From assembly GCA_032718475.1 (NCBI GenBank), contig JAUCBJ010001380.1:1-64000 (forward strand): a DNA stretch of 64,000 nt, given 5' to 3'. Positions 56,670 to 64,000 of this stretch are shown here, piece after piece (the stretch's first letter is position 1; each line of letters opens with the position of its first letter). The DNA is from Nemertoderma westbladi (Eukaryota > Xenacoelomorpha > Nemertodermatida > Nemertodermatidae). The notes below the pieces were generated by a model, which was not told the DNA's origin, did not search any database, and saw only the letters and a program-made list of their open reading frames with translations. The position numbers and the translations under genes were made by a program.

Positions 56670-59226
56670 TTTAAAGGTTTCTCGGGCTATTACACGTTGT
56701 GTTACTAATGGATGATACTGTCATCCTAGCAACGACTAGAGATAATTGTATCGCTAAGTTTAATAAATTATTGAATTTCTGTGATTAGTCTGGTATGCAG
56801 ATAAACCTAAAAAAAACAAATTTTTCGTGGTAAATGGCAATAAATCAAACAAACAATCTATGTTTTTGGTGATCTAGAAATCGTTCATTATTAGGGGTGC
56901 GGGAACGTACACCAATTGATTTGTGCATTGTGGAAGCAGGGTTTGTGCCTCTGGCGGATAAGATTTTGGAATTTAGAAAACATGCCGTGAAGAAATTCTT
57001 GGTCAATCAGGAAGCGGAAACCCCGTTCCACGAGCTATTTAGGATGTGCAAGGGAAAAAATACACCGGGATATCGTATGGGGCACAACCCTCACGGTAGT
57101 TGTAAAGTAAAGGAACGTATTTTGGGTAAACCAGATACAAGTACTAAATATCGTACGTACGTTAATTTTAATCCCGAACTTGGTGCTCACCGTATTTACA
57201 CCAGTAGCAAACTCTGTATTCCCGATGACCACCGCCTGGACTTCTTCGCCCGACTCAGACTAATGTCTCATGGTCTGTGGGTGGAGACTGGACGCTGGAG
57301 TCGCATACTGGGGGAGCTACGGGTGGAGACTGGTCGCTGGACCCGCATACTGAGGGAGCTACGGGTGGAGACTGGTCGCTGGAGCCGCATACCAAGGGAG
57401 CTACGGGTGGAGACGTTGGTCGCTGGAGTCGCATACTGAGGGAGCTACGGGTGGAGACTGGTCGCTGGAGCCGCATACTGAGGGAGCTATGGGTGGAGAC
57501 TGGTCGCTGGAGCCGCATACTGAGGGAGCTACGGGTGGAGACTGGTCGCTGGAGTCGCATACTGAGGGAGCTACGGGTGGAGACTGGTCGCTGGAGCCGC
57601 ATACCAAGGGAGCTACGGGTGGAGACTGGTCGCTGGAGTCGCATACTGAGGGAGCTACGGGTGGAGACTGGTCGCTGGAGCCGCATACCAAGGGAGCTAT
57701 GGGTGGAGACTGGTCGCTGGAGCCGCATACCGAGGAAGCTACGGGTGGAGACTGGTCACTGGAGCCGCATACCAAGGGAGCTACGGGTGGAGACTAGTCG
57801 CTGGAGCCGCATACCGAGGGAGCTACGGGTGGAGACTGGTCGCTGGAGCCGCATACCAAGGGAGCTACGGGTGGAGACTAGTCGCTGGAGCCGCATACCG
57901 ATGTAGCTATGGGTGGAGACTGGTCGCTGGAGCCGCATACCAAGGGAGCTACGGGTGGAGACGTTGGTCGCTGGAGTCGCATACTGAGGGAGCTACGGGT
58001 GGAGACTGGTCGCTGGACCCGCATACTGAGGGAGCTACGGGTGGAGACTGGTCGCTGGACCCGCATACCAAGGGAGCTACGGGTGGAGACGTTGGTCGCT
58101 GGAGTCGCATACTGAGGGAGCTACGGGTGGAGACTGGTCTCTGGACCCACATACTGAGGGAGCTACGGGTGGAGACTGGTCGCTGGAGCCGCATACCAAG
58201 GGAGCTACGGGTGGAGACTGGTCGCTGGAGCCGCATACCGAGGGAGGTACGGGTGGAGACTGGTCGCTGGAGCCGCATACTGAGGGAGCTATGGGTGGAG
58301 ACTGGTCGCTGGAGCCGCATACCAAGGGAGCTACGGGTGGAGACTGGTCGCTGGAGCCACATACCGAGGGAGCTACGGGTGGAGACTGGTCGCTGGAGCC
58401 GCATACTGAGGGAGCTATGGGTGGAGACTGGTCGCTGGAGCCGCATACTGAGGGAGCTATGGGTGGAGACTGGTCGCTGGAGCCGCATACCAAGGGAGCT
58501 ACGGGTGGAGACTGGTCGCTGGAGTCGCATACTGAGGGAGCTACGGGTGGAGACTGGTCGCTGGAGCCGCATACCAAGGGAGCTACGGGTGGAGACTGGT
58601 CGCTGGAGCCGCATACCGAGGGAGCTACAGGTGGAGACTGGTCGCTGGAGCCGCATACCGAGGGAGCTACGGGTGGAGACTGGTCGCTGGAGCCGCATAC
58701 CGAGGGAGCTACGGGTGGAGACTGGTCGCTGGAGCCGCATACCGAGGGAGCTACGGGTGGAGACTAGTCGCTGGAGTCGCATACCAAGGGAGCTACGGGT
58801 GGAGACTGGTCGCTGGAGCCGCATACCAAGGGAGCTACGGGTGGAGACTGGTCGCTGGAGTCGCATACCGAGGGAGCTACGGGTGGAGACTAGTCGCTGG
58901 AGTCGCATACCAAGGGAGCTACGGGTGGAGACTGGTCGCTGGAGCTGCATACCAAGGGAGCTACGGGTGGAGACTGGTCGCTGGAGCTGCATACCAAGGG
59001 AACTACGGGTGGAGACTGGTCGCTGGAGCTGCATACCAAGGGAACTACGGGTGTGCGCGTGCGAATGAAATCTACTCAGGATGAGAGCCATGTTATATAT
59101 TTTTGCCCAACTACACACCACGTACGAGAAAAATTCCCAGAATTCTCCATCACAGCTGCCCGACGTTACCTGTACTTTTCATTCATCAGAACTCAGCCCG
59201 ATTATGTAATTTCATTTATCAGATTT
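56670..59226 (+). pseudogene. 3' part of a non-LTR retrotransposon with an internal 45-bp coding expansion
   Basis: From about 56696 the translation gives LLMDDTVILATTRDNCIAKF (reverse-transcriptase (Y/M)DD box), then SGMQINLKKTNFFVVNG. After a frame change, the ORF from 56897 reads TPIDLCIVEAGFVPLADKIL, ...KLCIPDDHRLDFFARLRLMS, then H..LWVETGRW, which is the conserved C-terminal path of such LINEs. Here 15 codons around ELRVETGRWSRIPRE are repeated about 39 times (57279-59052). The LINE then resumes with RVCAC, and one frame over DESHVIYFCPTTHHVREKFP, the expected zinc-binding C-x-C...H...C end, stopping at about 59226. The 5' part is absent (normal 5' truncation), with at least two frameshifts. 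Confidence 0.8.
57279..59052. repeat. 45-bp minisatellite born inside a LINE ORF, about 39 copies
   Basis: Unit GGGTGGAGACTGGTCGCTGG then AGCCGCATACCGAGGGAGCTAC and a G; common variants are AGCC/AGTC/ACCC, CCGAGG/CCAAGG/CTGAGG. Most copies are exactly 45 bp and keep the LINE frame (LRVETGRWSRIPRE); copies with GACGTTGG (near 57413, 57961, 58089) carry +2 bp and shift it. Stops are rare on both strands, which creates misleading long ORFs on the minus strand. Confidence 0.96.
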
Positions 59227-59504
59227 TAAAGGAATATTGATAGTCAGTAAATTTATAGGTCACAAATTACGGTTTAATATCAGGAAATTTATAGGTGACA
59301 ATCTAAGGTTTAATAAGAGTATTTTCATAAAAATTTTGCTATTTCATGAATTTATAGGATTTAATATTCAATCTTTTATCGATGTATTATAGAAGTGTTA
59401 CTTGTATTTTTGGACGTGTGAGTGTTTTCTTTCTTTGAATGTAATAAGAGAATATCAGATTATTGTATTGCATTTCTGGTGCTGTTATAATAATTATTTA
59501 TGTG
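59227..59504. other. AT-rich spacer
   Basis: Contains a repeated AGGAAATTTATAGGT-like motif (59235-59300). Nothing else recognised. Confidence 0.4.
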
Positions 59505-60533
59505 GGGCGAGACACGTAGTCGGCGAGCCTTGGCATACGGTTCATATAGGGCAAATGGGGCATGTCCGTCTGTCTGTCTGTCCGTCCGTCCGTCTGTCTG
59601 GTAAATGTTTGAACGCGAATTTCTCGGCATCGCTCGTTCGGAATTGAACCAAACTTAGTAGGTAAGTAGTAGAGAGAAAGTTTAGAAAGTTTGTAAAGTT
59701 TGGTGAAAAATCATGCAGTCTGACGTCAGCTACGACAGATTATGTGGTTTTTAGAAAATGTTAAATTTCTCGGGAACGCCTCATTTTCCTGAGCTGAAAT
59801 TTTGGTTGCTTGTAGAGAATTATGAAGTCTATCTTTTACGAAATTGAAAAGTTAAGACATTTAATTGGGGATCCGCTAGAGACTCCGAAGTAATGACATA
59901 GGCCTACCGGTACGCTAGGCCTACTGTTGTACTTATCAGTAGTGATTATGAAATTGCAGTATAAAACTTTAATACCTTCATTGGCCAGCTCGTTACCTCG
60001 AGCGGTGTTGGCTGAGTGGATAAGGCGTTGGACTATCCATCCAATGGATCTTCTCGCGCTGGTTCGAATCATATCTCTGGCGAAACTTATTTTGCACGTT
60101 TTTTATATTAAATTTTTTTAAAGCCAACAATAATTACTAGAATTAAACCAACTTTTATTACATTATGCATGCAGTCTATTAGAAATTTAGAAATAATCTG
60201 AGTTTTTATCAAAATAAGACTGTCGGACACTCGGTACCGGTAGTTTCAGACTTTTGATAAAAACTGAAATAAGTCGTTCAATCAAATGATGAATTAAACC
60301 AAACTTGTACGTATGCAGTCCATTAAAAGTTTGGAAAGTATCTGAAGTTACTAAAAATAGGTCAGTCGGTACCGGTGGTTTCAGACTTTTTATAAAAACC
60401 GAAATAAGTCGGGCAATTGCAGTTCAGACTTTTTATAAAAACCGAAATAAGTCGGGCAATTGCAGATTAAATTAAACCAAAATTTGTACGTATGCATGCA
60501 CTCTCGTGCTGCGCGAAGTCCCCACGAACGTGT
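59505..60533. mobile_element. TIR element with GTGGGGCGAG ends, long copy
   Basis: The left end GTGGGGCGAGACACGTAGTC...GGCGAGCCTT and the right end GTGCTGCGCGAAG...CCCCACGAACGTG are imperfect inverted repeats and match both ends of the element at 60618-60905. Inside the left end is a CTGT/CCGT microsatellite (59567-59600), also seen in the short copy. The interior has three copies of a TTTCAGACTTTT(G/T)ATAAAAAC block (60240-60440) and the tRNA-like relic at 60002. No transposase ORF, so it is non-autonomous. Superfamily unknown. Confidence 0.5.
60002..60083 (+). repeat. tRNA-Ser-like pseudogene or SINE head
   Basis: An A box (TTGGCTGAGTGG at 60008-60019) and a B box (GGTTCGAATCA at 60061-60071) are spaced as in a long-variable-arm (serine/leucine) tRNA. 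The anticodon arm is intact: stem TTGGA / TCCAA with loop CTATCCA, giving an ATC anticodon, which would not be serine. The T stem (GCTGG against CATAT) and the acceptor stem do not pair, so it is not a working tRNA. An A/T-rich stretch follows. A tRNA-derived SINE or a dead tRNA copy are both possible. Confidence 0.6.
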
Positions 60534-60617
60534 TCCTCTTGCGTCAATAAACATGGGGCATGTATATTACTCTCTCACTCTATCCCAGACAAGTAATCAA
60601 ATATCAACTGTTAGTTT
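60085..60617. other. Interior of the TIR element and flanking dispersed repeat
   Basis: 60570-60617 (CTCTATCCCAGACAAGTAATC and following) matches 41296-41350 in inverted orientation. No gene recognised. Confidence 0.5.
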
Positions 60618-60905
60618 GTGGGGCGAGCCACGCAGTCAGGGCGAGCCTTAGCGCACAATTATAGTTAGTAAATAGGGCAAAATTGTTATGCCGTCTGTCT
60701 GTCCATCTGTAATGAAAAATTCATTCGTAAATAACTTTTGAAAATTTTAACCATTTTCAACTAAATTTTGTATGGGCATACTAGAGAAAAAGTTCCATTA
60801 TTTTTTAACGTTACGGGCAAATACCTCTCGAACTTTTGACTCCATATCAATTCGAACTTGCGAACTTGCTCAAGTTCGCGTGCTGCGCGACGCCCCACGA
60901 ACATG
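60618..60905. mobile_element. TIR element with GTGGGGCGAG ends, short copy with inferable empty site
   Basis: Starts GTGGGGCGAGCCACGCAGTC and ends GTGCTGCGCGACGCCCCACG followed by AACATG; the terminal ~18 bp are imperfect inverted repeats. It splits a dispersed repeat whose uninterrupted form is seen at 41245-41350 (inverted), where the flanking pieces GTTAGTTTG and TAATGTATTA are adjacent. No ORF. Confidence 0.6.
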
Positions 60906-61497
60906 TAATGTATTATCCCGCCAGCTGAATAACTCTTCCCAATGTGCCAACTAATAGTATATTATTGTAGTACTAGGCCTACACACGTTTGTAATGTACA
61001 GTATTATCCCGCCAGCTGAATAACTCTTCCCAATGTGCCAACTAATAGTATGTTATTGTAGTATACTAGGCCTACACAAGTTTGTAATGTATTATCCCGC
61101 CAGCTGAATAACTCTTCCCAATGTGCCAACTAATAGTACTGTATGTTATTGTAGTATACTAGGCGTACACAAGTTTGTAATGTATTATCCCGCCAGCTGA
61201 ATAACTCTTCCCAATGTGCCAACTAATAGTATGTTATTGTAGTATACTAGGCCTACACAAGTTTGTAATGTATTATCCCGCCAGCTGAATAACTCTTCCC
61301 AGTGTGCCAACTAATAGTATATTATTGTAGTATACTAGGCCTACACAAGTTTGTAATGTATTATCCCGCCAGCTGAATAACCCTTCCCAATGTGCCAACT
61401 AATAGTACTGTATGTTATTGTAGTATACTAGGCGTACACAAGTTTGTAATGTATTATCCCGCCAGCTGAATAACTCTTCCCAGTGTGCCAACTAATA
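60903..61497. repeat. 88-93 bp tandem repeat, about 7 copies
   Basis: Each unit contains GTAATGTATTATCCCGCCAG, CTGAATAACTCTTCCCA(A/G)TG and CTAGGC(C/G)TACACAAG. Length variation comes mainly from a TACTG insertion (TAGTACTGTATG in two units). A single inverted copy of the core lies at 41245-41290. Confidence 0.92.
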
Positions 61498-61883
61498 TTA
61501 TAACTAATATATTGTAATACGCATACGGCGTATTCCCAATCCTTACACTAGTAGGAACACATCTTGAATTGACGCTTGGGATTGGTTAATGAGCTATATT
61601 TTGATTGGACGTTGAAATCATGTAAGGAATGGAGTGAGGGGGTCGAACTAGTGTAAAGAGTTTATACTCAGTTAGCAGGTAGAAAGTGTTCCAAACGCTG
61701 TAAGGAATGGAGAAATTGGGTGAAATCATGTAAGGATTATCTGCCTATTAAACGGTTCATTGTCAGATAACAGTACAAATATATACGAATAACAATAATA
61801 CAGTATACACTGTATAATCAGTGATAACGTTGTATAAGGAATCGTTTTACAGATCATTAGATTGTAGTAATAGAGTACTACTA
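61498..61883. other. Spacer and probable 3' UTR of the LINE at 61884
   Basis: Includes a repeated GTAAGGAATGGAG/GTGAAATCATGTAAGGA motif at 61615-61735. No gene recognised. Confidence 0.45.
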
Positions 61884-64000
61884 CTAGGTCGAGCGAACTC
61901 GGACAGTGGAAATGAGATCCTTCCAGGCTTCCCGATTCTCCATAGTTGTCGCAATTTCGTTTCTCCCAAGTTCAGTATCCCTTTCAAGTTGATCTATATA
62001 TGTTATGGCAGGTCGTCCACGACTACGCTTTCCATGAGTTGGTTGCCAGAGAAGTAGATCTGGTATGACCTCGTCTTTACTTCGCCAGCAGTGTCCACTG
62101 AATCTTAATCTGCGTTCACGGAGGGTGGTGGATACAGGTGGTATTGTACCATAAAGCTCGGCGTTTGTCATGTGTTGTCTCCAGCTGATGTTTAGGGCTG
62201 CCCTTAGTAGTCTTGTGTAGCAACCATCAATTCGTTGTTCAAGTGATTTAGTCAGTGTCCAGGTCTCACCGCCGTATAAAAATACACTTTCCACTGTGGC
62301 TCGAAAGAACTTAGTCTTCAGGTGCCTGGAGAGATCTGATTTCCAGATGGTATCCATTTTTGATAGAGCTACGCAAGCCTTTGCTTTCCTAACTTCTATG
62401 TCCTTTTTGCTACTCTCTATCCATGATCCAAGGTACTGGAAGTCATCGACCTTCCTTAGTTGATTATTATCAATGGTTGTCAAGTTTCCATCAACATTAA
62501 AGGTCATGAATTCGGTCTTGGTAGCATTTATATGCAATCCAACCTCCTTAGCAGCCCTCTCCACTTTATTTAGTAGAAGCTGTGCATCTGCTAGCGTATT
62601 AGAGAGCAGGGCGATGTCATCCGCAAAGTCGGTGTCTGTGACTGTAGTTGCCGGATATCTACTACTTCTGCGTTCTTGAAGTGTGAATCCCAGATCTTCA
62701 CCCTTTGTGGCCGTCCTCATTGCGTAATCCAGCACAATTACAAATAGTAATGGTGCTAATGTGTCACCTTGCAGTACGCCAGCCAGGATTGAGAAAAACT
62801 CAGTTTCACCATCTGGTGAGAGTACCTGCGCTTCTGTGTCACAATATAACAATCCAATGCCAGCAACAATTATTTCTGGTATTCCATAAGCTCTTAGGAT
62901 TTCAAGCATTTTACCTCTATGGATGGAGTCGAATGCCTTCTTGAAGTCCACAAAAGTCATGACTGCGGGAAGATTCTTTGACTTAATTCCTTCAATCAGT
63001 CTCCGTAGTGCAAGTATCTGAGCTATTGTTGATCTACTTGGTCGAAATCCGTTTTGGCTCTTACGCAGTAGTTTCTCTATGTGAGGCCTAATCCTATATA
63101 GAATCATTTTATTGTATATTTTGGCAGCTACCACAAGCAGACAGATCCCACGATAGTTTGTTGGTATGCCGAGGTCTCCTTTCTTGGGGAGAGGCTTTAG
63201 TTGACCTTTAGTCCAAATTGGTGGTGGCTTTTCCCCTTTTAACATCCGGTTGCAAACATTCAATAATGGTCTATTTAGCACTCCGGTTTTCCATACCTCC
63301 GCTGGGATTTCATCTAATCCACTCGCTTTATTATTGGACATGCTTTTAATGCTTCTTTGGAGTTCGGCAGGTGTGAAGTCCCCTGTTTCTATAGGTAGTG
63401 TCTTGTCATATATTTTCCTTGTAGGGCTGACCTCGATGTTTGGTGGCTGCCCAAGCAAGTTGCTGAAGTGATTTTTCCACTTCCCAACACGTTCTTCAGG
63501 ACTATCGGCTTTGAGGCGCCCCTTTGCACAACTTTTCCGACCAGATACCTCATTTACAGTTTGCCAGGTAAGTCTTGATTGTTGCTGTATGTGAGCAGTT
63601 GTAATTGCTTCAGTTTTATCCTGTATGTACTTTTCCTGGCTGATGTTGTAGGCCAATTTAAGATCGTCCTTAGCTTTCTCAACCTTGTTAATGTTTTCGG
63701 TTGTTGGTTGTTCGGTTTTAACTTTGTAGGCTATCTTAAGATCTTCTCTCTTACAAGTAACCTCAGAGTTTTGCCATGGCACATACTGTTTTCGTTTAGG
63801 TTTCTGGGGGATATGCCTCTTAGCTGATTCCTTGTGGGCTGTTATTATATTCTGGTATATTGAATCGGTGGATTGGTCTTCATCCATTGACTGAAGTGCT
63901 TCAAAGCGGTTTTGAACTTCTACTGTATAAGCATCCTTTACAGCATTGTCAGTTCTGAGTTTCTCCCAGTCATAGTTGATTTGCTTGCTTGTCCTGGGTT
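61884..64000 (-). CDS. RTE-like LINE ORF: linker, reverse transcriptase and C-terminal domain; open to right edge
   Basis: The minus-strand frame is open from base 63998 to the stop at 61884 (about 705 codons); the ATG at 63887 is internal, because upstream codons (NYDWEKLRTDNAVKDAYTVE) continue the protein off the edge, where the endonuclease should lie. Counting from that ATG, the reverse transcriptase spans about 170-480: NNKASGLDEIPAEVWKTG, TNYRGICLLVVAAKIYNKMI, NGFRPSRSTIAQILALRRLI, TFVDFKKAFDS (D314), GVLQGDTLAPLLFVIVLDYA and the catalytic FADD at 421-424. Then VDDFQYLGSWI and a C-terminal domain RRLRFSGHCWRSKDEVIPDL, LLWQPTHGKRSRGRP. The ORF is uninterrupted, so this copy may be young, in contrast to its relatives at 42290 and 48913. 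Confidence 0.88.
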   Translation of the reverse strand, partial: PRTSKQINYDWEKLRTDNAVKDAYTVEVQNRFEALQSMDEDQSTDSIYQNIITAHKESAKRHIPQKPKRKQYVPWQNSEVTCKREDLKIAYKVKTEQPTTENINKVEKAKDDLKLAYNISQEKYIQDKTEAITTAHIQQQSRLTWQTVNEVSGRKSCAKGRLKADSPEERVGKWKNHFSNLLGQPPNIEVSPTRKIYDKTLPIETGDFTPAELQRSIKSMSNNKASGLDEIPAEVWKTGVLNRPLLNVCNRMLKGEKPPPIWTKGQLKPLPKKGDLGIPTNYRGICLLVVAAKIYNKMILYRIRPHIEKLLRKSQNGFRPSRSTIAQILALRRLIEGIKSKNLPAVMTFVDFKKAFDSIHRGKMLEILRAYGIPEIIVAGIGLLYCDTEAQVLSPDGETEFFSILAGVLQGDTLAPLLFVIVLDYAMRTATKGEDLGFTLQERRSSRYPATTVTDTDFADDIALLSNTLADAQLLLNKVERAAKEVGLHINATKTEFMTFNVDGNLTTIDNNQLRKVDDFQYLGSWIESSKKDIEVRKAKACVALSKMDTIWKSDLSRHLKTKFFRATVESVFLYGGETWTLTKSLEQRIDGCYTRLLRAALNISWRQHMTNAELYGTIPPVSTTLRERRLRFSGHCWRSKDEVIPDLLLWQPTHGKRSRGRPAITYIDQLERDTELGRNEIATTMENREAWKDLISTVRVRST

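Noticed and set aside
57949-59121. Minus-strand ORF of 390 codons (SLGMRLQRPVSTRS repeats)
   Set aside because: It is the shadow of the plus-strand GRWSRIPRE expansion of the LINE; several other shadows are open in the same place.

Overview
This is nuclear DNA of a metazoan, most likely a marine invertebrate. The signs are split or intron-flanked animal genes, several families of APE-type non-LTR retrotransposons, LTR retrotransposons, AT-rich intergenic DNA, the scattered 8-mer TAGGCCTA and a very heavy load of tandem repeats. The species cannot be fixed from sequence alone. Nothing looks bacterial or organellar.

Only a few host genes are supported: an intronless SCO1/SCO2-type mitochondrial copper chaperone (6045-7064, +), the last exon of a WD40-repeat protein with a broken frame (20431-21979, -), a secreted or membrane-anchored precursor-like exon with three copies of an RGFGNKR(Y/F)PG motif (44037-44575, +), an intronless coiled-coil protein resembling the C10orf67 family (46228-47829, -), and a TMEM179-family four-pass membrane protein (54483-55163, +). 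They are dispersed, on both strands, and show no operon-like logic.

The rest is mobile and satellite DNA. From the left: the 5' end of an LTR retrotransposon pointing out of the window (1-906); two small unknown ORFs with internal duplications (1125-2346); an LTR remnant pair (3063-4521); a foldback MITE (5445-5864); a 33-bp minisatellite (7478-8975); a complete-looking non-LTR retrotransposon whose ORF1 and ORF2 share one frame separated only by UGA-CUA (9540-13151); a 40-bp satellite (14041-17597) interrupted by a solo LTR of the same family as 3063-3724; an 8.5-kb 46-bp satellite (22441-30994).

Inside the 46-bp array lies a composite block made of an 18-bp array, a palindrome-bearing spacer, a 47-bp array, a second spacer and a 19-bp array (30995-32335). 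A longer copy of the same composite, with identical spacers, sits at 36809-40431.

The right third holds degenerate RTE-like LINEs (36119-36320, 42290-43526, 48913-52352, 61884-64000), a 45-bp minisatellite (52534-52982), a LINE whose conserved C-terminal GRWSRIPRE segment has expanded into about 39 tandem copies (56670-59226), TIR elements with GTGGGGCG ends (59505-60533, 60618-60905), a tRNA-Ser-like relic and an 88-93 bp tandem repeat (60903-61497).

The observations most worth following are the UGA-CUA recoding site in the LINE, the three-satellite composite module present twice, and the birth of a minisatellite inside a reverse-transcriptase ORF.
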